Of a stretch of 44,401 nucleotides of DNA, positions 1-8,056 are shown in pieces (position 1 is the first letter of the stretch; each line of letters begins with the position of its first letter). The position numbers and the translations under genes were made by a program. The notes below the pieces were generated by a model. The model was not told where the DNA came from. It saw only the letters and a program-made list of their open reading frames with translations, and did not search any database. Location: the NCBI GenBank assembly GCA_959599915.1, contig CAUGJE010000016.1, positions 1-44,401 on the forward strand, read 5' to 3'. Source of the stretch: an uncultured Collinsella sp. GTDB lineage: Bacteria > Actinomycetota > Coriobacteriia > Coriobacteriales > Coriobacteriaceae.

Positions 1-65
1 TTTCATGCCGGGGGCTCCCAATGTTTTTATGTCCTGCTCATATCGTCTCTGCCGGGCGGCGAAAG

Positions 66-104
66 AGTGCGCCCAACGACCAGCCGTTTAAGAGCGCCCC
101 CGAT
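66..104. repeat. Degenerate copy of the GAACGTCCCC/GACTAGTC repeat
   Basis: This stretch (GAGTGCGCCCAACGACCAGC followed by CGTTTAAGAGCGCCCCCGAT) aligns base for base, with several substitutions, to the better preserved copy at 31976-32016. It is probably a decayed member of the intergenic repeat family also seen near 1130-1300, 2348-2407 and 30441-30478. The rest of bases 1-260 shows no gene and no promoter that I trust. Confidence 0.5.
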
Positions 105-271
105 ACATAGTTGTCGGAACCTGGTCGTCTGTTGATAAAAAAGAAACCGCTAACGGACAAAATGGCGCCTTTTGCGGATTAGTTGCTGTGCCGGAAAATA
201 AATTGTCAGAACCAGGCGATAATTAAATTGCCGCGGCTGTCGTTACATATGACACGTGACAGGAGGACATG

Positions 272-775
272 ATGAAAAAAATGCCCAAGTTGTTGTTAGC
301 AATGGTTGTCCTATTTTTCGCCACCGGATTTATTTTATTGCCCTCCGCAAATGCTTCTGAGTATTTGACGCCCGCCGACGCATGCTTCGATTTGAATGAT
401 GGGCCGAAACAAGAACGTACTATCGAGCTGTCAGATGGCTCTACAGGTGTTTTTGGGATAGAGAAAGAGCAAGCTGATGTTGCCCCGATTTGGGACGGCT
501 ACTACAACGCTACTGATGGGAATTGGAAGGTTTATTTCTATACTGGAGTGCTCGATGCTGAGTACTGGATATCAATCAAGAACTACAACATTACATCGTG
601 GTGGGGCCATAAAGCATCTTCCGTTAGCGGTGCCTTATCGAATTTCAGTAAGAGTTTTTCTTCCAAACGAACAAAGTGGAGCTTTCTTTTTACCGGAGTA
701 GGCGGTATGGCGTCTGCGACTTATACTCTTGGAGCTGAAATAAATGGCTCTCGGCTGCATACATATCTAGCGTGA
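272..775 (+). CDS. Secreted DUF5626-like protein
   Basis: A 167-residue exported protein of unknown function. Residues 1-28 form a signal peptide: Lys-rich start, a hydrophobic core around LLLAMVVLFFATGF, and a likely cleavage site after Ala-Asn-Ala. The mature part opens with FDLNDG and is rich in aromatic and Ser/Thr residues. The order of motifs (FDL start, a WKVYFYTG strand, an ISIKNYNIT strand, a Ser-rich middle, a GxASATYTLGAEI end) resembles DUF5626 proteins of Gram-positive gut bacteria. That assignment is from memory of the family and is not secure. Two ATGs are adjacent (269 and 272). AGGAGG at 261-266 is 5 bases from the second and only 2 from the first, so 272 is preferred. A small membrane-protein gene follows after 6 bases. 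The codon use is more AT-rich than in the housekeeping genes to the right, which hints at transfer. Confidence 0.7.
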   Translation: MKKMPKLLLAMVVLFFATGFILLPSANASEYLTPADACFDLNDGPKQERTIELSDGSTGVFGIEKEQADVAPIWDGYYNATDGNWKVYFYTGVLDAEYWISIKNYNITSWWGHKASSVSGALSNFSKSFSSKRTKWSFLFTGVGGMASATYTLGAEINGSRLHTYLA

Positions 776-781
776 TTCAAT

Positions 782-934
782 ATGGGCGTGTTGGGCAAGA
801 TCAACATTGGCGGAGAGGTTTCCCTCCTGGCAATAGTTCTGGTTGAGATCGGGATCGTCGCTGCGGTGATCTATCTCGTTTGCAAGTTGATAAAGGCTCT
901 CAAAAAGGTTATTGAACGAACCAAACAAGAGTAG
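782..934 (+). CDS. Small single-pass membrane protein
   Basis: A 50-codon frame starts at ATG 782, six bases after the secreted DUF5626-like gene, and ends at TAG 932-934. The protein starts MGVLGKINIGGEV, then has a strong hydrophobic helix at about residues 14-34 (SLLAIVLVEIGIVAAVIYLV), and ends with a basic amphipathic tail (KLIKALKKVIERTKQE). The tail would lie in the cytoplasm. No clear Shine-Dalgarno sequence is visible, so translation would depend on coupling to the upstream gene. A terminator hairpin follows at 977-1017, so the two genes probably share one short transcript. The function is unknown. A helper, immunity-type or anchoring role for the secreted neighbour is only a guess. 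Confidence 0.5.
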   Translation: MGVLGKINIGGEVSLLAIVLVEIGIVAAVIYLVCKLIKALKKVIERTKQE

Positions 935-976
935 GCGGTCAGTCCGCTCGATTTCGAATCCATTTCAGCGGGTGCC

Positions 977-1017
977 ATCCTCTCTGTCTGCTTATCTGTG
1001 GGCGGAGAGGATTTTTC
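977..1017 (+). terminator. Rho-independent terminator
   Basis: The arms ATCCTCTC (977-984) and GAGAGGAT (1005-1012) can pair and are followed by TTTTTC. It would end the DUF5626-like transcript. Confidence 0.6.
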
Positions 1018-1064
1018 TATGACTGAGACCGCATCAGCGCCAAATCCACGCCTATCCACGACCC

Positions 1065-1300
1065 GTCACCTGGGGACGTTCCTTTCCAGCCGGTGCTTGG
1101 GGAGACTCCTTGCCACCCGGTCGTCGTGGATGTTCTTAAACGACTAGCGATCGGGGACAGCCCTTGCCGATTGGCCGGTTTGCCGTCCGGGTTGGCAAGG
1201 GCTGTCCTTTTCTGCCGGCAGTTTAGGAACGTCCCCAACTGCCGCCTCAGGTAGTCATTGGGGACGTTCTTTAATGACTAGTCGTTTAAGAACGTCGCAT
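1065..1300. repeat. Cluster of REP-like inverted repeats
   Basis: This gene-free stretch (935-1304) is filled with nested palindromes. A perfect 14-bp stem joins 1155-1168 (GGACAGCCCTTGCC) and 1194-1207. A 12-bp stem joins 1227-1238 (GAACGTCCCCAA) and 1258-1269. GACGTTCTT and AAGAACGTC then flank the palindrome GACTAGTC at about 1263-1296. The same words recur at 2348-2407, 30441-30478 and 31978-32022. This pattern is typical of REP-like intergenic repeats; no transposase is nearby. Confidence 0.75.
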
Positions 1301-1304
1301 GCGA

Positions 1305-2288
1305 CTAGTTCACCTCGACAGGCTTAGCGCCGGGATAGCGCTCCTCAAAGTCTAGGCGGTACTTATTGTCATTGGTGCCCGCCACGTTGTCGCGCGCCAG
1401 CGGCGCCACGATCTCATTCTTGTGGTCCGCAGGCTTGGCGTATTTCAGGCTGATCTCCCAGGCATCACAGATTGCGTCAATGCGGTGATCCAGGTCGTCG
1501 TACAGGGCGATGATATCCTTCCAGGAGCTGTAGTTCTTGGAGTTCGTCGGGACGTCCAGGTCCTCGACGATGTCGTAATACTGCTCGATGGTGTCCTCCG
1601 TGCGCTCGGCGACGTCGGCGAGATTTTGACGGGTGGTTCGATCCTCTTCCAGATAGTTGCCGTTGAAGTTCTGCGCGCAGCCACGGACCTGGCTGTCGAG
1701 ATCTTCGAGCAGGTCGTAGTATTCGCTCAGGCGACGGTAGAGGTTCTGCTCGGAGAGCGTTGCTTCGCCGCCATCCTCGTCGTCATCGTCATCATCGTCG
1801 TACAGGCTGTTGGGATTGCCGAGAGGCTTTAGGTCATCGTCGTCGACGTCATGGTGCAGCTTAGCTACCTCGGCAGTCGTCTGCGTGGCGGCGTTGTCGA
1901 ACGGTCTGATCGCAAAGAAGATGACCAGGGCGATGATGATCGCCACCAGCACAACGATAACGGCGATAAGCGGCCCGGTGCCGCTCTTTTTGGGAGCGGG
2001 GGTCTGTGGCGAAGCGGGCGCGTATGCGGGAGCCGGCTGCTGTTGGGGCGAGCCGCTCGCGACGGGTATGCGCTGCGTGGTCTCGACGGCCTCGGTCCTT
2101 GCGGCGGGGTCGGGGCTATAGGCGAGGGGGTCGTCCGCCTTGGCTTGCGGCGTATCAAGGGAGCCGGTCTGCTCAAAAGCGGGCTGGCTATCGCTCGCGG
2201 CTGTTTGCTCAACGGGTGCACCGCACGAGGTGCAGAACTTGGCATTATCTTCAAGAAGCTTGCCGCACGAGGCGCAATACCGAGACAT
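1305..2288 (-). CDS. Zinc-ribbon single-pass membrane protein
   Basis: A 327-residue protein of unknown function. Residues 5-22 form a zinc ribbon (CASC, ten residues, CTSC) of the kind found at the start of many membrane-anchored Gram-positive proteins. A Pro/Gln/Ala-rich, probably disordered linker (about 24-102) leads to one transmembrane helix at about 106-129. An Asp-rich stretch follows (about 148-176, including a run of seven Asp), then a helical domain with regular LEDLDSQV and EDLDVPT patterns. The N-terminus is probably cytoplasmic and the acidic and helical part outside the membrane. A longer reading frame begins 18 bases upstream, but AAAGGAG lies 7 bases before ATG 2288, so MSRYCASCG is the likely start. 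It is transcribed alone, on the opposite strand from tmk. Confidence 0.75.
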   Translation of the reverse strand: MSRYCASCGKLLEDNAKFCTSCGAPVEQTAASDSQPAFEQTGSLDTPQAKADDPLAYSPDPAARTEAVETTQRIPVASGSPQQQPAPAYAPASPQTPAPKKSGTGPLIAVIVVLVAIIIALVIFFAIRPFDNAATQTTAEVAKLHHDVDDDDLKPLGNPNSLYDDDDDDDEDGGEATLSEQNLYRRLSEYYDLLEDLDSQVRGCAQNFNGNYLEEDRTTRQNLADVAERTEDTIEQYYDIVEDLDVPTNSKNYSSWKDIIALYDDLDHRIDAICDAWEISLKYAKPADHKNEIVAPLARDNVAGTNDNKYRLDFEERYPGAKPVEVN

Positions 2289-2347
2289 TGCCACTCCTTT
2301 CGCCACATTTCAATGCAATACGACGATTATACCCACTGCCCCAAGAA

Positions 2348-2407
2348 GCCGGCAGTTAGGGACGTTCCTTATCTGCCGGCAGTTTAGGAACGTCCCTAAC
2401 TGTCGGC
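2348..2407. repeat. REP-like inverted repeat
   Basis: Two arms of about 22 bp, GCCGGCAGTTAGGGACGTTC and its near-perfect complement ending CTAACTGTCGGC, surround a short centre. It shares GGAACGTCCC with the repeats at 1065-1300 and 31978-32022. It lies between the divergent zinc-ribbon and tmk genes. Confidence 0.7.
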
Positions 2408-2494
2408 TAATCGTTGGGGCGCGCCTGTCCCTGGGGTATCATGGCTTGGTTGATATATCCGCATTTACGCGCCTTGTAGGAAGGGGCTGCGTCC

Positions 2495-3178
2495 ATGGCT
2501 TTTGAGCCCGCTCAACATAGCTTTATCACGCTCGAGGGCGTCGACGGTGCCGGCAAGTCCACGCAGGCGCGCCTGCTTGCTCGCGCGCTCGAGCTCGCTG
2601 GCCACCAGGTTGTGAGCCTGCGCGAACCGGGCGGCACCGCCATCAGCGAAAAGATCCGCGCCCTGCTGCTCGACCCCGCCAATATGGCGATGGGCGATAC
2701 CTGCGAGCTGTTGCTCTACGAGGCCGCGCGTGCCCAGCTGGTGCACGAGGTCATCGCGCCCGCCCTCGCTGCCGGCAAGGTGGTCCTGTGCGATCGCTTC
2801 TACGATTCCACGACCTGCTACCAGGCGTTTGCCGACGGCCTCGATCGCCAGATGGTGCGCGACGCCAACAACCTGGCCGTCGCGGGAACGCACCCGGCGC
2901 TCACACTCGTCTACCACATCACGCCCGAGCAGGCGGCGCTACGCATGGCAGCCCGTGGCGCGGCAGATCGCATGGAGGCTAAGGGCATGGCATTCCAGGA
3001 GCGTGTCTACGAGGGGTTTTGCGCCATTGCTGCCGAGGAGCCAAACCGCGTAAAGCTCATCGACGCCACTACGACCGTCGAGGTAGTTTTCGAGAAGACG
3101 GTCGAGCAGGTTCGCGCGTACGGTCTCGATATCCCCCAGGATGCTGTCGCCGCCGCGCTTGCCAAGGAGGCCGAGTAA
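2495..3178 (+). CDS. tmk: Thymidylate kinase (dTMP kinase)
   Basis: This enzyme phosphorylates dTMP to dTDP with ATP in the cytoplasm, an essential step of dTTP synthesis. The 227-residue length is usual for the family, with a short extra C-terminal tail. Visible motifs are the P-loop GVDGAGKS (15-22), the REPGGT substrate loop (43-48), and DRFYDST (100-106), the DR(Y/F) signature with catalytic Asp/Arg. A lid region lies around AARGAADRMEAKG. AGGAAGGGG about 10 bases before ATG 2495 supports the start. holB starts one base after the tmk stop, and the third gene overlaps holB, so tmk, holB and the PSP1 gene form a tight operon. This tmk-holB arrangement is common in Gram-positive bacteria. 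Confidence 0.95.
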   Translation: MAFEPAQHSFITLEGVDGAGKSTQARLLARALELAGHQVVSLREPGGTAISEKIRALLLDPANMAMGDTCELLLYEAARAQLVHEVIAPALAAGKVVLCDRFYDSTTCYQAFADGLDRQMVRDANNLAVAGTHPALTLVYHITPEQAALRMAARGAADRMEAKGMAFQERVYEGFCAIAAEEPNRVKLIDATTTVEVVFEKTVEQVRAYGLDIPQDAVAAALAKEAE

Positions 3179-3179
3179 C

Positions 3180-4307
3180 ATGGCCCCCGCTCAGGCAAGC
3201 CTGCTGGCCAAGCTCGACACCCAAGAGCGCGTGCGCGACTTTTTGACCAATGCCGTCGCCAGCGGCCGCGCATCGCACGCCTACCTGTTTTTGGGCGCGC
3301 CCGGCGCGGGCAAGCTCGATGCCGCGTGGGCGCTCGCCCAAGCCTTCCTGTGCGAGCAGGACGGCTGCGGCGCATGCGACAGTTGCGTGCGCGTCTCTCG
3401 GCATACGCATCCCGACGTGCACTATTACACGCCCGAGAGCGCCACGGGCTATCTTATTGCCCAGACCCGCGAGCTGCTCGATGACGTGCCGCTGGCACCC
3501 ATTCGCGCCAAGGCCAAGGTCTACATCATCGACCGTGCCGAGCAACTGCGCGCCAACACCGCCAACGCACTGCTCAAGACACTCGAGGAGCCGCCCGAGG
3601 GCGTTATGTTCATCTTGCTGGGCACCTCGGCAGACGTGATGCTGCCCACCATCGTGAGCCGCTGCCAGTGCGTGCCGTTTCGGCTGGTGTCGCCCGCCGT
3701 CGCCGCGCAGGCCGTGAGCCGCGCCACCGGCCAGGACCCCGCGCGTTGCCGCATGGCGGTCGCCGTGGCGGGAAGCCCCACACGCGGCATCGAGTTTCTT
3801 AAGAGCGCCGAGCGCCAGGACGCCCGCCGTCAGATGGTCCGTGCCATCGACTCACTCATTGCCGCCGACGAGGCCGACGTGCTCAGTCGCGCCAAGTCGC
3901 TCATCGTCGCCGTCAAGGCGCCGCTCGCCGAGGTCAAGTCCACGCAGGAAAAGGTACTCGAGCAAAATGCCGACTACCTGTCGCGTGGAGCATTGAAGCA
4001 GCTTGAGGACCGCAACAAGCGCGAACTCAACGCGCGCGAGCGTTCGGGTATCATGGAAGCGCTGGCGAGCGCGCGGACGCTCATGCGCGACGTGCTGCTG
4101 ACACTTCAGGACGAGGCGGCCGACGTGGTGAACGAAGACGTGCGTGACACGATCGGTCGGCTTGCCGCTGCGACGAATGTTGCGGGTGCCACCCAGGCGC
4201 TCGAGGCGGTCGCAACCGCCGAGCACAACATCGCCAGAAACGTTACTCCCCAGCTGGCCATCGAGGTCATGCTGTTCGATATCAGGAAGGCACTGAAATG
4301 CCGTTAG
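3180..4307 (+). CDS. holB: DNA polymerase III delta prime subunit
   Basis: A 375-residue clamp-loader subunit that helps place the beta clamp on DNA during replication. The AAA+ core has a P-loop-like GAPGAGK (39-45) followed by Leu-Asp instead of Thr/Ser, so ATP hydrolysis here is doubtful, as in other delta prime proteins. Cys58, Cys63, Cys66 and Cys69 make the family zinc module. KVYIIDRAEQL (113-123) stands in for Walker B, LLKTLEEPPE (131-140) is a family signature, and Ser160-Arg161-Cys162 is the SRC arginine-finger motif. The frame is open upstream inside tmk, but AAGGAGG at about 3164-3170 lies 9 bases before ATG 3180, which fixes the start. The next gene starts inside its last codons (10-base overlap), so translation is probably coupled. 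Confidence 0.93.
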   Translation: MAPAQASLLAKLDTQERVRDFLTNAVASGRASHAYLFLGAPGAGKLDAAWALAQAFLCEQDGCGACDSCVRVSRHTHPDVHYYTPESATGYLIAQTRELLDDVPLAPIRAKAKVYIIDRAEQLRANTANALLKTLEEPPEGVMFILLGTSADVMLPTIVSRCQCVPFRLVSPAVAAQAVSRATGQDPARCRMAVAVAGSPTRGIEFLKSAERQDARRQMVRAIDSLIAADEADVLSRAKSLIVAVKAPLAEVKSTQEKVLEQNADYLSRGALKQLEDRNKRELNARERSGIMEALASARTLMRDVLLTLQDEAADVVNEDVRDTIGRLAAATNVAGATQALEAVATAEHNIARNVTPQLAIEVMLFDIRKALKCR

Positions 4308-5998
4308 TCGTACCCGTTAAGTTTACCTACGCCTCGCGCGACCTGTGGTTTGACCCGCAGGACCTGGATATCCTCGAGGCCGATTATGCCATTTGCTCCA
4401 CCGAGCGCGGAACCGAGATCGGCTTGGTTACGGCCGATCCCTTCGAGGTGCCGCAAGACGAGATCGGTCAGCCGCTCAAGCCCGTGCTGCGCGTGGCGAG
4501 CGACATCGACCTGCAGCTTGCCGACGATCTTGCCATCCAGGGCGACGAGGCCATGGTCGATTTCCGCCGTCTGGTCAAAGAACTCGACCTCGAGATGAAG
4601 CCGGTGGGCGTCGAGTACCTGTTTGGCGGCGAGAAGGCCGTGTTCTACTTTGCGGCCGAGGAGCGCGTCGATTTTCGCCAGCTCGTCAAGGATCTGTCCT
4701 CGACGCTGCACATTCGCGTCGACATGCGCCAGATCGGCGTGCGCGACGAGACTCGCCTGGTGGGCGGCTATGCCCAGTGCGGCCAGGAGCTCTGTTGCAC
4801 GCGCTTTGGCGGACAGTTTGAGCCCGTCTCGATCCGCATGGCAAAAGAGCAGGACCTGCCGCTCAATTCCTCCAAGATCAGCGGCGTTTGCGGCCGCCTG
4901 ATGTGCTGCCTGCGCTATGAGTTCGAAGCGTACAAGGACTTTAAGAGCCGTGCGCCCAAAAAGAAGACGCTCATCGATACGCCGCTCGGCAAGGCGCGTA
5001 TTCAGGAATATGACACGCCGCGTGAGCAGCTGGTGCTGCGCCTGGAGAACGGCAAGGTCTTTAAGGTCAACCTGGCCGATATGACCTGCTCGGAGGGCTG
5101 CAAAAAGAAGGCCGCCGAGCAGGGCTGCAACTGCCGCCCCGACTGCGTGACGCGCGACGTGCTCGAGCGCATCGAGTCGCCCGAGATGCGTCTGGCGCTT
5201 ATGGAGCTCGACCGCGAGAACGGCGTCGACGTGGGCGATGGCCTGTCGAGCGCCGACCGTCTGGCCGGTACGTCGATGCCCAAGCGCCGTCGTCGCGATG
5301 CTGAATCCGATGCTCGCGCCGGTCAGGGGCAGGGCGAGGGCCGTGGCCGCGGAAAGGGCCGCAGCAAGGCCGAGGCGCCTGAGGTCGAGGATACCGCCGG
5401 TGGCCGTCGCCGCCGCAAGCGTGCGGGCTCTGCCGATGCCGGCGAGGCCGCAGCCGCCGGCAAGAACGGAGCTCGCGAGCGCGAGGTTCAACAGCCCCAG
5501 CAGCAAAACCGCGGCGGTGGCATGAACCCCACGCGCCGTCGTCGCCGTCATCTGTCGAGCGAGGAGCGCGAGGACGCCTTCCGCGCCGCAGCTGCTCGCG
5601 AGGCTGGTGCCGCTTCCAAGGGCGCCTCGGCCTCCGACGCGCCTGCCGACAAGGGCGGCAAGTCACGTGGCGAGGAGGAGCGCGCGCCGCGTTCGCGCCG
5701 TCGCCATTCCTCGGGCGCGCAGCAGAAGCCCTCAGTGCCCTCCGTTGCCGATCAGGTCTCGGATGGCGAGGTCAAGGTCACGCGCCGTCGTCCCGGAGAT
5801 GGCGGGGGAGCGGCTGCCAAGGCTTCGCGTGGCGCCGCTCGCGACGAGCGCGAGCCGCGCGAGGATCGCGGTGGCGAGGGCTCGGCCGACCAGGGTCAAA
5901 AGCGCCGTCGCCGTCGCCGTTCCCGCAAGCCGCGCCAGGATGGTGGCGAGGGCTCGGCCCCGTCTTCGTCTGCACCACAACCGCCTGCCGGCGAATAA
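4298..5998 (+). CDS. PSP1-domain protein (RicT/YaaT-like) with long charged tail
   Basis: Residues 1 to about 260 are a PSP1 domain like that of RicT (YaaT). RicT in Bacillus is part of an Fe-S-containing complex that affects RNase Y activity and development. The family cysteines are visible in CGQELCC (161-167) and GVCGRLMCC (196-204). Three features are unusual. First, a second cysteine cluster follows the core (C264, C268, C277, C279, C283). Second, the last ~240 residues are a low-complexity tail rich in Lys/Arg clusters (KRRRR-like), Glu, Gly and Ala, nearly doubling the usual ~275-residue length. Third, the tail's basic clusters suggest RNA binding, which is inference. The start at ATG 4298 overlaps holB by 10 bases, with AGGAAGG just upstream. 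The tail codons are GC-rich and repetitive but in frame, with no sign of a frameshift. Confidence 0.85.
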   Translation: MPLVVPVKFTYASRDLWFDPQDLDILEADYAICSTERGTEIGLVTADPFEVPQDEIGQPLKPVLRVASDIDLQLADDLAIQGDEAMVDFRRLVKELDLEMKPVGVEYLFGGEKAVFYFAAEERVDFRQLVKDLSSTLHIRVDMRQIGVRDETRLVGGYAQCGQELCCTRFGGQFEPVSIRMAKEQDLPLNSSKISGVCGRLMCCLRYEFEAYKDFKSRAPKKKTLIDTPLGKARIQEYDTPREQLVLRLENGKVFKVNLADMTCSEGCKKKAAEQGCNCRPDCVTRDVLERIESPEMRLALMELDRENGVDVGDGLSSADRLAGTSMPKRRRRDAESDARAGQGQGEGRGRGKGRSKAEAPEVEDTAGGRRRRKRAGSADAGEAAAAGKNGAREREVQQPQQQNRGGGMNPTRRRRRHLSSEEREDAFRAAAAREAGAASKGASASDAPADKGGKSRGEEERAPRSRRRHSSGAQQKPSVPSVADQVSDGEVKVTRRRPGDGGGAAAKASRGAARDEREPREDRGGEGSADQGQKRRRRRRSRKPRQDGGEGSAPSSSAPQPPAGE

Positions 5999-6061
5999 CG
6001 CCCGCGAGCGGATTTAACCAGCCTTGCCCCAATCGCGTCGGGGTACCATAGCGCTGAATCA

Positions 6062-6097
6062 ACAACCCTCCCTGCGATCGAACGTAGGGAGGGTTGT
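6062..6097 (+). promoter_or_regulatory. Hairpin covering the comF ribosome-binding site
   Basis: A perfect 12-bp stem pairs ACAACCCTCCCT (6062-6073) with AGGGAGGGTTGT (6086-6097). The right arm contains the only good Shine-Dalgarno sequence (AGGGAGGG) for the GTG start at 6101. It has no U-tract, so it is a poor terminator. It could block translation of comF when folded; this is inference. Confidence 0.45.
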
Positions 6098-6100
6098 GTC

Positions 6101-6907
6101 GTGAAGAGACATTTGAATGTGTTGGGATGCCTGCAAGGTGCCGGCGCCCTACCGTTTGCGGACGGATTGCTACCGTTTGCCGAGCGGGCGGCACGCGAGG
6201 CGCTCGAGGCATTGTCGCCAACACGATGTGCCGGCTGCGAGCGCGCCGATGCGCTTATTTGCCAAGACTGCCTGGCTGCGCTCACGCTCATCGACCCACG
6301 GCATAGCTGCACCCGATGTGGCGCCCCGTTTGGGGATTTGCTGTGCACTGAGTGTTCGGTCGAGGGCACGTCCTCGGCAATGGCGGAGGCACTCGACCGG
6401 TGCCTGGCGTGCTCCGTCTATGCGCATCCGCTGCCGCGCATCATTAAAGCGTACAAGGACGCGGGCGAGCGACGCCTGGCGCCGTATCTGGCGGAGCTGC
6501 TCTACGACACCGCCCTGCATGCCCAGGTCGTAGCGCCCGAACGCTTGGGAGGTGTGCTGTCCGGTGCGGATGCGGTGGTGTTTGTGCCTGCGACGGCGGC
6601 AGCGTTTCGGCGGCGTGGCTTTGATCATATGGAGGCCATTGCGCGCCCATTTTGCGAGCTGTCGGGTGTTCCCCTGCTCGATGCCCTCGTCAAGTACGGG
6701 CATGGCGACCAGCGCGAACTCGGTCGTGAGGAGCGTCGCGAGCGTGCCCAAGGCATGTACGAGACGGTTGAGGACGTGCACGGCCGCCGCTTACTGCTTA
6801 TCGATGACGTTATCACCACGGGCGCGACCATGGCAGCAGCCTCGGCGGAGCTCAAGCGTGCCGGCGCTGCGGCAGTCGATGGCCTTGCTATCGCACGTGT
6901 TTGGTAG
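6101..6907 (+). CDS. comF: ComF family phosphoribosyltransferase-like protein
   Basis: A 268-residue ComF/ComFC-like protein. In competent bacteria ComF supports uptake of transforming DNA and may act with the ComFA helicase; in others it may have a nucleotide-salvage-like role. The N-terminal part has CxxC pairs at 43/46, 54/57, 70/73 and 82/85, a zinc-finger pattern typical of the family. The C-terminal part is a type I phosphoribosyltransferase fold with the PRPP loop LLIDDVITTGATM (232-244). The start is GTG 6101, 7 bases after AGGGAGGG, which is buried in the hairpin at 6062-6097. An endonuclease-like gene follows after 10 bases and is probably co-transcribed. No comFA or pilus genes are in the window, so competence itself cannot be claimed. 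Confidence 0.88.
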   Translation: MKRHLNVLGCLQGAGALPFADGLLPFAERAAREALEALSPTRCAGCERADALICQDCLAALTLIDPRHSCTRCGAPFGDLLCTECSVEGTSSAMAEALDRCLACSVYAHPLPRIIKAYKDAGERRLAPYLAELLYDTALHAQVVAPERLGGVLSGADAVVFVPATAAAFRRRGFDHMEAIARPFCELSGVPLLDALVKYGHGDQRELGREERRERAQGMYETVEDVHGRRLLLIDDVITTGATMAAASAELKRAGAAAVDGLAIARVW

Positions 6908-6917
6908 GGGTGGTTTT

Positions 6918-8027
6918 GTGGCAGTGAAGATTGAGCGGCGCAACGAGCCGACAGGCGAACAGCTAGCGGCTTCCGTAATCCTAACAGGCGCTTCAGCGCT
7001 GCGCATGATGCGCGCCGAGCGCCGGCAGATGGGCTATATCAGCTGGAAGGACCTTAATCTCGATGAAGAGCGCCGTGTGCTGCGCACGTCGTCGCCCTCG
7101 ACCGAGGATATCTATCTTCCTGACTTGGTGCGAATTGGAGCCAAAAGTGGCGAGGTGCAAGAAGATCTGTGCTTGCTGGTGGGATCTGCGGCGCAGCGCC
7201 GCCGCATGCCTGGCGTAGGCTGGTCCGTGTGTTCCAGGTTGCCCGCAGGCTCGATTCTAGAGGTGGAACCGGGGGTATACAGCCTATCTCCCGAGGCCCT
7301 TTGTGTTGCCATCGCCCGCGAGGTCGGCTGTATCCAGGCATTTGCCCTGGCCCAGGAACTGTGTTCCAAGATTTCACTGAGCGATCGCGGGAAGTATCTG
7401 CCTCCCTACACCTCGCCTGTTGCGAATAGGCTTGCAAAGGACAAGGACCAGCTAGCAGACGTGGGCTACTTTGAAGTCGAGCCGGTGCTGATGCCCGATC
7501 GTCTGGCAGATTACCTTGCGGCATGCAAGGGGAATGTGGCCAAACAGCTGCTGCGTCTGTGTCCCTATCTTTCGGAAAACCTGCTCTCGCCCATGGAGTG
7601 CATCATGCTCGCTCTGTTTTCGCTTCCGTTTCCCTATGGCGGATTTGCTTGCGGTCCCTTTAAGACCGACTACAAGATCGAGTTCGATGACCGCGCGCAG
7701 GCAATCTCGGGGATGCCGCATGCAGTTTGCGATGCGTATCAAGAGGCAGCCCGGTTTGACCTGGAATACAACGGTGAGCTGGGCCATTCCTCCCGGAGGG
7801 GACGTATCCGTGATGAAAAACGCAACACGGGCTTGATTACTATGGGAATCGAGGTCGCGACGGTCAACAACGAAATGCTCTGCGACATGGAAGCGATGGA
7901 AGCGCTCGCATGGCGCATCCACCAGCGTATGCGAAAGCGGTACCGGAATCGTGTCGATGCCCGCAGGAAGAAGCAAGAGGCGTTGCTTAACGCGCTGCGG
8001 GCGTGTTTTGGGCTTAAGCCGGTCTAA
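6918..8027 (+). CDS. Putative Vsr/DUF559-like nuclease-fold protein
   Basis: A 369-residue protein. I recall similar proteins as frequent, usually unnamed, in Coriobacteria (Collinsella, Eggerthella). The N-terminal half has SSPSTEDIYLPDLVRIG and LEVEPGVYSLSPEALCVAIAR patterns seen in that group and loosely like AbiEi-type antitoxin or regulator proteins. The C-terminal region (FDLEYNGELGHSS, then RDEKRNTGLITMGIEVATVN) has the spacing of the DUF559/Vsr-type nuclease core: acidic residues, a His, and D..R then a strand. Nuclease activity is therefore possible but unproven. The frame is open far upstream inside comF. GTG 6918, preceded by AGGGGTGG, is the likely start, with GTG 6924 as an alternative. 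It ends in a basic tail (RKRYRNRVDARRKKQ). Confidence 0.6.
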   Translation: MAVKIERRNEPTGEQLAASVILTGASALRMMRAERRQMGYISWKDLNLDEERRVLRTSSPSTEDIYLPDLVRIGAKSGEVQEDLCLLVGSAAQRRRMPGVGWSVCSRLPAGSILEVEPGVYSLSPEALCVAIAREVGCIQAFALAQELCSKISLSDRGKYLPPYTSPVANRLAKDKDQLADVGYFEVEPVLMPDRLADYLAACKGNVAKQLLRLCPYLSENLLSPMECIMLALFSLPFPYGGFACGPFKTDYKIEFDDRAQAISGMPHAVCDAYQEAARFDLEYNGELGHSSRRGRIRDEKRNTGLITMGIEVATVNNEMLCDMEAMEALAWRIHQRMRKRYRNRVDARRKKQEALLNALRACFGLKPV

Positions 8028-8056
8028 TTCACGTCGAAAATAGGGGGTTAATCATA

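Noticed and set aside
4304..5551. Minus-strand open frame of 415 codons
   Set aside because: Antisense to the PSP1 gene, with compositionally biased Ala/Leu-rich sequence and no motif.
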